Positions 12,641-24,740 of a DNA stretch of 64,000 nt are shown piece after piece. The notes under the pieces are model-generated. The model was not told the DNA's origin and searched no databases. It saw nothing but the letters and a program-made list of their open reading frames with translations. The position numbers and the translations under genes were made by a program. Source of the stretch: Lingula anatina (Eukaryota; Brachiopoda; Lingulata; Lingulida; Lingulidae); assembly GCF_001039355.2 (NCBI RefSeq), contig NW_019775125.1, forward strand, positions 280,780-344,779, written 5' to 3'. Position 1 is the stretch's first letter; each line of letters starts with the position of its first letter.

Positions 12641-14829
12641 CTAACTTGTACAAATCTATCTTCAAGTGATTACGTATCAAATATTTACGGTGCACTCTAT
12701 CATGTCAGTCAACAATAATGGGCGGGTACATTTCCAAGAAATGTTGTTTCAACAACCAGCTGTCGCTTATGTACCCCGCCAAGCGCCAGGCGCCGACGAT
12801 GGGGTTTGTTATGAAATTTTGACGGCTGCATAGCGACAGGTGGTGTGTTTTGCGAAAATAAGGGTTGTATTACGCAGCAGCATTGAGTTTTTCTTTTTTT
12901 TTTTTTTTTTGGGGGGGGGGGCTCATTCTTAATGAAACTATAGTTCTATGACACTCTCGCCTCCCTGGGGAGGATACAGCCCGGTTGCCGTATGATGCGC
13001 ACAAACGAACCTTGCCTCTCGCTGTCAGACCAAGAACTTAACGCCTGGTTTAACCCTAGTGCCAAGTAGGGGGGCAACAGGTACCGTTAATGAAGAAATG
13101 GTACATCCCCGGGGAGGACGATTCCACCTCCTCCCGCTTTGGAGGCGGACACCCTGACAACAAGGTCATTGCAAGATGATGGTAAGGTTTGGTCTTCCAC
13201 TTCTTGATACCCAATTGTTGCAAACCATACTTTATTGAACAAGGCATCTCTAAAAAATTCATCAGTTTGAAAATCATTCGCCTACCTTTGACAGCACATA
13301 CTGACTTAAACAGTTGCAGTCTTCGTCATCATCATTCCTGCAAGAAAACAATTATTTTGGACAAGTCTCACAAGTTATTGGTTTTGCGTATGTCCATGTT
13401 ATTTTTGTTTCTTTTACAGCCTCAAACTACCAATGTTATGGGTTTAAATTTCTTATTCTAGTCATTGAACATTAACATGTAAAAGATAAGTATACAATTT
13501 TCCCCAGTATTCACGTATATATATATGGGCTAAACACAGCTCAAACTTCAGTCCCGCTTTTGCTGTCACTGTCTCAGTTTTTCAATACACACCGCTTGGT
13601 AATACTGTAATACCGTTTCAAGCCTTGAGGCCTAAATGCAGTTTCTAAGATTCTTACCAATCTGGAATACAGCAAAATGTAATGTCACCGTAATAGTTCA
13701 CAGTATTTCATGCTCTAACGCGTTCATCGTGCTGTTATTAACCGGCATACTACCCACATATTCGGGGCAGCGGTGTCTGCAAGGGAAACACGTGTGTACG
13801 TTCACCGAGTTATGTTGTCAGCAGCATTGTGGTTTCGGTATTATTGATATAAAATATTCATAATGTTGAAAGGAACTTTTTGCTGCTTGGATTGGAAAGA
13901 TTTTCTGGTCTTAATAGCGTGAGAAGAAACTCGTGCTACAGGGAGTAAAGGAGTACCGGGAACAAGGGAGTACAGTTTCGTTTACGACAAACGCGGGGGC
14001 GGCGGCACCACGGGCTTATCCACAATGACTGCCTGAAGCAAAGACTGTTGTTACTTAGCTTACTGTTTATGAACATATTCAGTTCAGGTTACACACCCTC
14101 CTTTTCCGAGGTGTATTGCCAGCGTGATAGGAATAGTAGTAGTTCTCGGAATTGAAATCCAATATGTTTAGGGTAAGTCGTGCCAGAGTATGGGCATTAA
14201 CATTCATCTTACAATACACTGTGTTAAAAAGTTAGGTATGTCTGTTGGAAGCGTTACAAGTACTAGTAGCGTGCGACTTCAAATCCTAGACACTGTTAAA
14301 AATGGAGTGTGACAATGAGCAAGTAAAAAGTTATTAAACTCTATGTAGCTATTTATGTGTTTGTATGTTACGTCTGTAACATTGCTGTGCAGCTTGATTT
14401 CAATAAACAAAGAAAGTTCCATTTGCCAATAGCTATAAAAAATTTAACTGAATTTTGACAGCCAATATTTCGTCTTCTGACAGGCATACTTCATTAGGAA
14501 AATGAGGGCTGTCAAAGGTATTACATAATTTAGAAATATCTTAGTGTCGTTTACAACATGGCTACGCTGAGAGAGAGAGAGAGAGAGAGGCGTGACTACA
14601 GCATATCCACAAAGACTGAAGCCTGTAGTGTTGCAGATGGACTAAAAAGTTGGCTAAAAATGAGAGCTGCTTCAAGTACAGCTTAATAAGTTGTAATCTT
14701 AGCCAGGCAATTGATTTGTTTATGTCTTTTTTTTCTTCAGTGCTCTGTGCAGCGAGCACATACTTCGTCTTTAGCTTCTTTCGTGATGAATGAGCAGAAA
14801 ATGCCGATTGAGACTCGAGTTCATTGCCT

Positions 14830-16921
14830 CCAATTTCTCCAATTTTTATTATTTGACACACAGTTCATTTAACTGTATATGCGTTTTTTTTTTTCAAATA
14901 TTCCATGGATTCCAGCTTGATGTAGTTAACTTTATATTCATTTTTCGCTCATATTGTACCGTGTAAATGCGATAAATAGCAGGACGCATTGCCTGAAAAG
15001 TCAAATGATTTCTTTCTTTGTAGCTCAGCTTAAAATTTGAAAAGGAAAGTAAGTGATTTAAAGCCCTTCTTCGCTTTCTTTGGAGGGGGGACGAGGTGTT
15101 TTTTCTCCATTTTTCGATTTGGGAACGTTTAATTAACTAAGGGTAACGCCTCATCGGATGAGCAATTGTGACTAAAAGTAACCAGTACTCTCTTTGTCAC
15201 CAAGAGCTTCAGCAAAATAAGTAAGTGAATTATTTTCCCAAACCAAATGGGTGATTTGGACATCAGCTGAATTAATCTCACAACATCAATTAACCCACAA
15301 GCAATCAAGCGCAGAAAGTTGTTTGCTCCCCACACGAAAGGGCCAGAAATATTCGAAGGATCTGCTCTTATATGTTCATGGAGGCGACAGCATTTCAAAA
15401 TTTATTTCTTCAAAATTCATTACTTTTGTAATCTTCCACATATCCTCACAGCAATCCCGGTGGCTAGGAGTCGCACAATAGCATAGGCGTATCGGGAAAA
15501 GCAGCAACTGCGACTTGGAGTAGAGTCATTTTCACGTTGCTATGAGCGTTGACCTCACGTTCAGATGTCACCTTGATTGGTTAGAAACCGGTTGTTGTGA
15601 AATAGCTACATGATTTTAAAAAAGGGTGCATAAACTTTAAATACACATATTTTAAAAACAATCTACGCGTGCCATGCTAGTCTACCATAAAGCAAAACAC
15701 CCCATCAAAATTGGTTAAAGTATTCAAAACGGATGTTGTTAAATCCCCATAGGGTCCAATGGAGTCAATAAAATAAAGGGGGGGGATACGAAACAAAATA
15801 CCCCACGCATGCATTAAAATTTTAAAATAAAATAGAGACATCCGTCAAATCACACTCTGACTCACTCCACTTACACTAAACTCCCGCGGCTACGCCCTGG
15901 GTTCATCTTTTGTTAACCCCACATTCTACATCGGTAGAAACCCACGATAAACGCTTTCGGAGTCTTCGTCGTTTTGAGAGCAGTGAAACCCCTTGCTTTT
16001 AATGTAGCATGAGAGGGGCTTTATGAAATGGACCGGTATTTTTGGATTGACCCCGAGGTCGATGTGTGATCGTATACGAAATTTAAGAAAGAATTTAAGA
16101 CCGAAAACTGTGTGATGACCTTTGATAATCGCGGAGGTCCACATTGTCTCAGCTAAGAATCAGCGCTCGCCGCTGACAATGATACGGCCCATGGCATAAA
16201 GATTTTTAATTTTTTTAATTGGAGCTTGGCAAAGCTTTAAGGGCTACGGAGGCCGGGAATCCGAACGATTGGCAAATGTAATCTAGGCTTAAGTTTAATT
16301 TAATTTCTCTTTGACTAACACATAGATAGGGAACCATCTTCGGTGTTTGCAAGTGATGGCGATCATCTAAACTATGTAGCAAGTTGATACGGGGTTCCTT
16401 CTTATATAGCGTTATTTCTGCGAAACTCAGTTGCACAACGACTGCGTTCGAGTATCTACGTGTCAAATCTATATATATTGCATATACTATTACGTCTATC
16501 AAGAGAAGTCAACGACAAGTTGCCGACTGTTTACCCTCGAGGGTGACAAAAACTCGAAGCTATTTCCCATAGAGTATTATGCTGGAAGAACGGAGTAGGT
16601 CAAATTTAAGACCAGGAACAAGAAGAAGATGCAGTTTGAAAGTTCTTTTGTGGCTGAGTGAGTGAGAAATTCGGTCTATCTCTTGGCATGTCGACTTATT
16701 TCTGCCAAAAAAGAAACTAGTAGACGCGGTCTATATGTGTTACCAGGAATGCACGCTGGCTTCGTATGTTACTGTGAGGTTCAGAGGGTATATTTGCTAA
16801 AGCAAGTCTGTTCACATGTCTCATAGATACCAATTTACAGTAATGACGATATCATTTAACGAGAAACCGCTTGTCTTACAGATACTGAGTGGACACATGA
16901 GCGTGAGGCTCAAGTTGCGGA
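14830..16921 (-). pseudogene. Cytochrome P450 relic: gene body deleted
   Basis: Positions 14830-15470 match the 3' flank of P450 B (57760-58440), and the inner part also matches that of P450 A (18400-18925). Positions 15478-16921 match exon 1 and the 5' flank of P450 A (22343-23729). At the join about 19 codons of exon 1 remain (ATG at 15529-15527, then T-L-L-Q-V-A-V-A-A-F-P-D-T-P), followed by two foreign codons and a stop. Everything from codon 20 of exon 1 through the stop codon is gone. The join shares CGC with both parents, as in microhomology repair or unequal exchange. The 5' flank also holds an insertion (about 15680-15890) not in P450 A. Confidence 0.8.
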
Positions 16922-17426
16922 CACAGAAAATGAACTTCGTAATAGCAGCAACATTGGCCGATCGGGTGGTCGCTACTGACGCAGGAAAACCCTTCAGAGG
17001 GTGCGCGCTTGATTCTGATAAACTCAAGGGGTGAACTCCCCAGACGAAAGTACGTGGAATTTATTGATAACCCTGACATTTTCTTTTTCACACAAGCACA
17101 CTTAAAATAATGTGTGAACCGAGTAACTACATGCCTTCGCCTTCTTTGTCCCAACTGTGCCCCATGAAATGTAGCACAGGTGCTGAGGTTACTTATGTCC
17201 CGATTTTGATGCACATGAAAATGGGCCGAATCAAGTTATGTATGGGAAACATACACGACAGCGCCGCTACCTAAATGTGATTTCCAAAATTTAGCAAAAT
17301 TCAGAAAAATGTAGCAAATTAGAAATCCACAGAGGCAGATACCTAAATTCAAAGGCATTGTCCACTGGACAGAGAAGTTGAAAACGAATTAGGGACCATT
17401 CCCGGACCCTATCATACTAACTGTGA

Positions 17427-17595
17427 ATCGATCCATCCCCGAGGGCTAAATTGCTTTCAGCTTAAGCGGCTCAGATGTCTGTCACGCGTAAGGAGTAATT
17501 AGTTATCGTTTAGCAGCTTCAGTAGGCGTGCCAGACATCTAAGCCGCCTAAGCTGAAAGCAATTTAGCGAGAAACCCCTCGGAGATGGATCGATC
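17427..17595. mobile_element. Hairpin element with GATCGATCC-type ends
   Basis: Arms of about 55-60 bases face each other: aatcgatccatccccgaggg and ctaaattgctttcagcttaa on the left, answered by ctaagctgaaagcaatttag and ctcggagatggatcgatc on the right. No coding frame. Related ends occur at 30094-30268, 48359-48519 and 48898-49048. Confidence 0.7.
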
Positions 17596-18400
17596 CTGTT
17601 ACCAGTAGATGGATCTACATGTAGGTATGGGAACCCAGTTTTACATTCCCTGCTAAAATACTACATGCACAACAACAATGGAAACTTTAAGAACTAGAAC
17701 AAATATAAATGCAAATGAACAATTTAAATGATTTCTGCAGTCACATGATATAAATACAATAAATAACAATATGCAACAATAAAAAAAGCAGATTCTGAAT
17801 CAACCACCAACTTATTAAGTAATTAAACCAACTGATTATACTGTATAGTAATGTTGTTTTGCATGAGAACCTCATTTGTAAATATTTGCTTATAATATTG
17901 AATACATGTAATTAGAAAATAGTCATAGTGAAAAGTATATTGGCACCAGAAAGATGAATAAATAAATAAATAAATATACTGATAATCTGGTGTAGTGAGT
18001 GACACAATGAAAATTCTTCATTTGCAGAGAAAACTTTGAAATGCACTATAAAGATAAAAAAGAACCATTTTTTCCTGAATGTTGCCATAGCAACATAACT
18101 TACACGGAGACTCATAATTTTTCTCATCTTTATCTGCCATATGGCCTGAGGTCTATGTGCAGGGGTTATCGGTTATGAAAATACTTCATATGCGAAAAAA
18201 ACTGAAAAATATGCAAAAAAAGAAAAGTAAAAAAAACAAACAAAGAAGTAACCGACATGGATCTTACAGTGTATAGGAAATGAACCCATAGTTTAAATTA
18301 CCATATTTAACAGACAGGGGAATCTGTATTTGGATATTATCCGGATATGCATATAATTCAACTATTTATCACTGTATTTTTGGTATGTTATATAATGCGA
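17596..18400. other. Intergenic, nothing recognised
   Basis: AT-rich sequence without a coding frame that I can support. A short ATAA tract lies near 17958-17975. Homology to the 3' flanks of the P450 genes starts at about 18400. Confidence 0.5.
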
Positions 18401-18853
18401 TATTCAAATGCGTAAATGCGATAAATAATAGTACGCATTGACTGAAAAGTCAAAGGATTTCTTTCTTCGTAGTTCTGCTAAATATTTGAAAAGGAAAGAA
18501 AGTGATTTTAAGTCACTGCTTTTTTTTTTGGGGGGGGGGGGAGATGAGGTGTATTTTCTCCATTTTTCGGTAGCATTTGTGAACAGTTCATCAAGTAAGG
18601 GTAACGCCTCATCGGGTGAGCGAGCATGTGAAATCAAGTACTCAGTATTCCCTTATGTCTGCATGTCACCAAGAGCTCCAGCAAAATGGGCATGTGAATT
18701 ATTTTCCCAAACGGATTTGGTGGGTGTGGTCATCAGCCGAATTCATCTCACATTGTTAATTAACCAACAAACAATCAAGCGCAGAAAGTTGTTTGCTCCC
18801 CAAACGAAAGGGACAAAAAGATATATATTCATGGAGGCGACAGCATTTCAAAA

Positions 18854-18874
18854 TTTATTTCTTCAAAATTTATT
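18854..18874 (-). terminator. Candidate poly(A) signals of P450 A
   Basis: Two AATAAA hexamers on the minus strand (plus-strand TTTATT at 18854-18859 and 18869-18874) lie 60-80 bases beyond the stop codon. The same place in P450 B has one (58358-58363). Confidence 0.5.
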
Positions 18875-18935
18875 ACGTATGCTATCTTCCACATATGCTC
18901 ACAGCAATCCCGGTGGCTAGGAGTCGCGATATAAA

Positions 18936-21900
18936 TTAGTCCCTTGGTCTGGCACATACCCGGTATCTCGGGGGCTCGTTCATGAGTCCTAAGCTACCAT
19001 CTGGATCTGGAATCGCCTCTCCCTCTGGCACGTGGAACGTGAATGCCTTAACCAAAGCAGTAACGACCAGAAACATTTCCTGACGAGCAACAGTCTCTCC
19101 CGGGCAGGATCGCTTTCCTTGAACAACAAAAATATAAATATTTGTATTCGAATTAAATTGCCACTTGTGTTTTAATTTCTAATTTGTATTCAGTTGTAAT
19201 TTGTATAAAAAGAACAGAGAAATTGCTTGTTATAGAGTACACCGATCATGCTCGAATGACATGTCTGCCAAAATTTTACAATATTGTATATGTCAATGTG
19301 ACAAGTGACAAGACACTCATGAATATTTAGCAGTTTATGTAACTTCCGGTAACTCTGGAAGTCACGTGGTGAATTTGACCTTGTATATGTATTCATTCAC
19401 TGTGTGTGCAGAGACCAAGAGGCACGTGTGTTGTGTGCAGTTGTGTGCTCTAGGCGTTGTCCGAAGTTGTCTGTCAGGGGGCCTTATATATGCCGTCTTC
19501 TTACATATGCCTTCTTTTTATATACCTTATTATGCCACCGTCAGGCCGATAAATGACTTTATATGCCACAATTGAACTGAATAAAAAATTGGGAAACTGA
19601 TAATCTTTGTCATTGTTGCCATGCTATGAAAATATAAAAACACTCGGTTACATCGTGTCTTTGACTGGGGAGGAAAATGTCATCAGCTCGGAAGGTGGCG
19701 AATCAAGTATTGAAAAAAATCGCTAATAAAATGGGATAAATGAAATAAGGTTTAGGATGTTTTCAAAATATTACCTAGGGAAAAGGGGATGAAAGTCTCG
19801 ATCTTTTTCAAGTTTCCATCTTCGTCTAAAAACCTTGAAGGTCGAAATTCACGAGGATTGGGCCAATTTTTTTCATCCATGAACACAGACCAAAAGTTTG
19901 CCAGAATTGTCGTTCCCTCAGGGATCACGTAGCCATTAATAGTGGTATCACGTATAGCTTTATGAGGAAGCGACAGCGGTCCAATATAATTGCAGCGTTG
20001 TATTTCCATTAGCGTAGCGTTAACGTAGGGCAGATTCGGCCTGTCGGCAAGACTGGGGCGTCGTGTCTTTCCTACGACTTCTTCCAATTCTGCATTGATC
20101 TTTTCACAGACGTCAGGGTTTGATAAGAGGAACAACATTCCCCAAGTTAATGTGGTCGAAGTGGTTTCCGATCCTCCGATATACAGCGTCTGGCAGTTTG
20201 CTATTAGATCATCATCATTGAAGGAAAAAGAATTCTCCGAGTCACTGCGTTTTGATTGGTGCAGAAAAGCATCGACCAGGCCTCTCGTGGCGCGTGCATC
20301 ATAACCCAATATGTGCCGTTCCAGCAGCCTTGTGACGTGGCTTGAAAATACGTTCCAAGCCTCGTTTCCATTTCTACACTGCGGTAAAAACGAAAGAAAT
20401 GGCAGGAAGTTCTGAAACGAGGCCTGGGCGCTTAATCTGGATGCAGCTTGTATTGAATCGACCAAAATTTTGACATTTGGGCCTTCTTGCTCAAGTTTGC
20501 TTCCGAACAAGATACTCTCTATGATGTTGGATATAGTGGCACTGATGGTGCTGTTGAAATCAAAAGGTTCGCCATTTGTATCTCGGATGTACTGCAGCAG
20601 AGCGTCTATCTCATCCTCAGTTTGTTTCTCGGTGTCAGCTTTTGCTAGGTATTTTAAGGTAAATTCTCGCTGAGCCCTCTGCCGCGCACAGTAATCGGCG
20701 CATAAAATACCTAAAAAGAAAAAATGCAGATGCTGTTTTCGATAGGCTAGGCTAGAGTTGTACACAAATGCGGTAGGGGTGACACTTTTTGGTAGTGGAA
20801 TCATTACTTAAAAAAATTGTATTTTCTATAGTACATTTGTTGTTAACTAATCGATATGAATGTGAAATGTGGAAACAGTAATGTACACTTTTCGTCGTAT
20901 TTCACCCAAATGAATAATAGTGTTCAGATGCTATTTTCATGGAACCACATATATTTTTCAACCAAACAGATTCTTGATTTTGTCTCAAAATTGCTCACAT
21001 TAAAAAAAAACAATAGACATGAGACCGTCAAACGTGTAAATCTAAATAAGATCTCTATATCTTGTCTTCGCCAGTGTACTATGCACAGCACAGTCTCAGC
21101 TCATGCATGTTTGAGTCCTATTCACAAGCTAATAATCAACCTTGACCTACATGTATGTAAAAGTTACAACAAAATCGTCCACTGTATCATCATCACTATA
21201 CGACATACAAGAGCGTAATTATATGTAGGCGCAGCCGAAATAGCTCCACTGTTGTGTGTCGCATACAGTGGTTGTCGAGTAGTTGTAACAGACTAATACC
21301 ACAGATGGCGCTTCCAACAATAGGATAAAAGCACCGAAGCCTGTATATAGATACTACAAGTGCAATTATCCTGTTGTTCGAAGCCCAGCCGTGGTATTAG
21401 TAAGCAATGTATAAGCAATGCTTTGTTTAATCGGTTGTTTGTAGTAAATACTGTACATGCAACATAATGTTCCTATTTTTCTTCTTTTTTCGTCTTTTTT
21501 ACTACACAAACTTGACCTTCTCCTTCCCCTCCGAGTTGTTTTATTTCTTCTACGTGAACCCACAACAGGTGTCATGAAGCTGTGACTACATTATATAATC
21601 GCTGTACACAAGCACGCATGGGAGTGGGGGTATCACGTAAACTGTTTTTCATAACGACTGACAGTAATAAGACACCAGAATTTTGGCAATCTCTCTGCAT
21701 CCACTTGTTGAAGATTTAATATAGATTATAAGCTTAAGTATGGTGTAGCGGCAGACAGAACATGACGAAAATGTTTCTCAGTGATATATCAATAAAATGT
21801 CGGCATAACTATAGTTTGTGAAAGCCTTGGTAAACAACCCGATATCATTGCACAGTTTACGTATTTCAAATTCGAATATTAGGTCGGTTTAAATTATACG

Positions 21901-22394
21901 GCAATTTGCCCAAGGAGTAGTGTCATCATGATAATGCTCATGATGACACTACATGTACTGTCAACCTTACTTAACTCCTGTAAGTCACTATTTAACACAT
22001 TTAAAGAGGGCAATGCAGTCCAACATGTATTACGTTCTCACCTCTCCCATGGAGAAAATCAAAAGTCGGAATACGCGGTCTTCCAGAAGTCAACGCTCCC
22101 TTTCTCTGAAACACGTCTTGGATAGCTTCATAACCGTTCAATATAACTGTTGTCTTGGTTCCCATTCTAACGCTGAATATGTCGCCATACTTCTTAGCCC
22201 ATCCCATCATGACGAGGTGAGGATCTCTCCCGAGGAAGGGGAGAACCCCGACCACTGGGAGACCCCAGGGACCCGGGGGGGAGGCCGTTAGTCTTGTGTT
22301 GTTTCCATAGAATAAGGAGGAAAAGCACCACGAGTGCGCACAATAGCATAGGCGTATCGGGAAATGCAGCAACTGCGACTTGGAGTAGAGTCAT
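18936..22394 (-). CDS. Cytochrome P450 A (CYP2-like), one-base frameshift in exon 1
   Basis: Three exons: 22042-22394, 19775-20710 and 18936-19117. A heme-thiolate monooxygenase, expected to sit on the ER membrane through its N-terminal helix and to oxidise small lipophilic substrates; the substrate is unknown. Visible marks are the hydrophobic N-terminus, the I-helix GGSETTST, the K-helix ExxR (EIQR), EFRPSRF and the heme loop FSLGKRSCPG with the cysteine ligand (split by intron 2). Without the shift the product is 489 residues, normal for the family. Exon 1 is 353 bases against 352 in P450 B. The extra base is in a run of seven G (22275-22281) where the Pro-rich hinge LPPGPWG should be. After it the frame reads on as G-S-L-G-S and stops at 22194. 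It is therefore a pseudogene or carries a homopolymer error. The ATG at 22394 is chosen because it matches P450 B. Introns are phase 1. Confidence 0.88.
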
Positions 22395-23729
22395 TTTCAC
22401 GTTGCTATGAGCGTTGACCTCACGTTCGGATGTCACCTTGATTGGTTAGAAACCAGTTGTTGTGAAATAGCTACATGGTTTTAAAAAAGGGTGCATAAAC
22501 TTTAAATACACATATTTTAAAAACAATCTACGCGTGCCATGCTACGCCCTGGGTTCATCTTTTGTAAACCCCACATTCTACATCGGTAGAAATCCACGAT
22601 AAACGCTTTCGGAGTCTTCGTCGTTTTGAGAGCAGTGAAACCCCTTGCTTTTAATGTAGCATGAGAAGGGCTTTATGAAATGGGGTCTTGCCATTGGACC
22701 GGTATTTTTGGATTGACCCCAAGGTCGATTTGTGATTCTTTTTCTCGCCATTCCTTTATGGTGTTGAGATAGGCCCTTAAGAAACTTAAATAATGCTTCA
22801 GCAAAGATATCCGGGTTTCCTTCGAAAGAATGCACGACTATCGGTTGGGGGAGGCAAGAAAGAAAAACGGCAGGCTGAGATCGTATACGAAATTTAAGAA
22901 AGATTTTAAGACCGAAAACTGTGTGGTGACTTTTCATAATCGCGGAGGTCCACATTGTCTCAGCTAAGAATCAGCGCTCGCCGCTGACAATGATACGGCC
23001 CATGGCATATAGATTTTTAATTTTTTTTAATTGGAGCTTGGCAAAGCTTTAAGGGCTACGGAGGCCGGGAATCCGAAGGATTGGCAATGTAATCTAGGCT
23101 TAAGTGTAATTTAATTTCTCTTTGACTAACACATAGATAGGGAACCATCTTTCGGTGTTTGCAAGTGATGGCGATCATCTAAACTATGTAGCAAGTTGAT
23201 AGGGGCTCCTTATATAGCGTTATTTCTGCAAAACTCAGTTGCACAACGACTGCGTTCGAGTATCTACGTGTCAAATCTATATATTGCATATACTATTACG
23301 TCTTTCAAGAGAAGTCAACGACAAGGTGCCGACTGTTTACCCTCGAGGGTGACAAAAACTCGAAGCTATTTCCCATAGAGTATTATGCTGGAAGAACGGA
23401 GTAGGTCAAATTTAAGACCAGAAACAAGAAGAAGGTGCAGTTTGAAAGCTCTTTTGTGGCTGAGTGAGTGAGTAATTCGGTCTATCTCTTGGCATGTCGA
23501 CTTAATTCTGCCAAAAAAGAAACTAGTAGACGCGGTCTATATGCGTTACCAGGAATGCACGCTGCCTTCGTATGTTACTGTGAGGTCCAGGGGATATATT
23601 TGCTAAATCAAATCTGTTCACATGTCTCAGAGATATTAATTTACAGTTATGACGAATGTCATTTAACGAGAAACCGCTTGTCTTACAGATACTGAGTGGA
23701 CACATGAGCGTGAGGCTCAGGTTACGGAC
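22395..23729. repeat. 5' flank of P450 A, duplicated at 15.53-16.92 kb
   Basis: Nearly the same sequence occurs upstream of the P450 relic. The copies differ by an insertion at about 22690-22880, which is missing from the relic. An open minus frame at 22578-22955 spans this insertion, but I recognise no protein in it. The core promoter of P450 A must lie near 22400, but no clear TATA box stands out. Homology to the relic ends at 23729, where a transposon end begins. Confidence 0.65.
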
Positions 23730-23941
23730 GTATGTCATAGAATATGCAATGTATTTTTGTTTGCTTCACTGGCGAATATAATTAATGAACTGATGTCACA
23801 ATGACACCAAAAAGATAAATAAAAGTTATTTTTAAAAAAACACGATTTTAATCCTTATTTATTTATCAGTCAGCGAAATGAAAAAAAAAACTCAAGAAAA
23901 ATGATTTGGAAAAAAATATTCCATATTAAATGTCAAGTCTG
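23730..23941. mobile_element. Solo end of a Tc1-type element
   Basis: This matches the right end of the complete element at 41376-43322 (compare 43118-43322), including ttccatatta and the terminal AAGTCTG followed by TA. It starts exactly where homology between the P450 A flank and the P450 relic flank stops. Confidence 0.65.
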
Positions 23942-24079
23942 TAATTTGTATACGTTACAGGATATTCACTTTCGCTTCACATGCATCTTAAAGATGCATT
24001 TAAAGTCATATCTGTGCTGCAAATCTCGCCCTATTGCCACTATATGATTTCAAATAACATAACTTAAGCACTTATTCGG

Positions 24080-24740
24080 AATCAGCAGGAATAAAGCAGA
24101 ACCAGTCGGAATGACTGAATTAAAAAATTCGTACTACATTCGGGAAGAAATTTCAAATTGACAAAAATTATTGTAAGAATGCCGTTGGAATACTCAGAAT
24201 GCGCTTGAATCCGCCGGGAATGATACGTGCACATTTCGGCTGTATTATCTCTCAAATGCAGCTCGAATGTAGTTAAAAAACTAGGAATATCGATAATGCT
24301 GTCAGAATGCAGTCAGAATATTTAGAATACACTTCGAATACCGTACGAATGTAGTTCGATTGCTGGCTGAAATAGGATTTCGGCAACCATCGAGATGCAT
24401 TCGAGTTGCATTTCGGCTCATTCTACCTTTGAAGTGTCTTGCCCTTTCGGTTCTCCCTTGAATGTGATCAGAATGTTTCGAATGCTGTAGGAATGCCGGG
24501 AGAATATTTAGAATACAGTCATAGTGCAGTTAGAATACTATTCAAATGCCATTCGATAATTTTCCACTTCGAATGCACTTCGAAAGTTTTTAACATGAGC
24601 AAAACATTCGGGCCGCCCACAAGAATGGGTAAAAATATTTGGAATGCACTCGGAATTTTAGAATGCTCTTCGATTATCCAGGAACGCACAAAGAACTGTC
24701 CGACGGTATTCTTGCTCATTCTGCCTTTCGTGTGACAGGG
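24080..24740. repeat. Segment dense in GAATG/TCGAATGC motifs
   Basis: Dozens of copies of gaatg, gaatac, tcgaatgc and their complements are spread without fixed spacing through 24080-24740. No long frame has family features. It resembles a non-autonomous element with internal short motifs, like the GCAGTAG element at 12189-12506, but I could not find its termini. Confidence 0.5.

Larger units (their letters stand above)
8000..14829. repeat. Spacer block S1 (duplicated, repeat-rich, no sure gene)
   Basis: No convincing gene. Parts recur at 37.6-41.2 kb (S2) and 43.5-52.5 kb (S3). For example, 11040-11170 matches 39110-39240 and 43940-44070; 12950-13200 matches 49210-49515; 13600-14620 matches 50150-52090. 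A module reading attacgcagcagcattgag recurs at about 10415, 12870, 40760 and 48840 with small changes. Homopolymers sit at 8653-8675 (A), 10705-10728 (T) and 12894-12921 (T then G). At most there are the two candidate exons listed separately and one inserted element (12189-12506). Confidence 0.6.

Noticed and set aside
22194-22436. Upstream in-frame Met at 22436 as the start of P450 A
   Set aside because: The ATG at 22394 matches the start of P450 B and gives the normal anchor length; the extra residues are not conserved.
22578-22955. 125-codon minus frame in the P450 A 5' flank
   Set aside because: It spans an insertion missing from the duplicate at 15.9-16.1 kb, and the rest is in a flank with no splice or family features.
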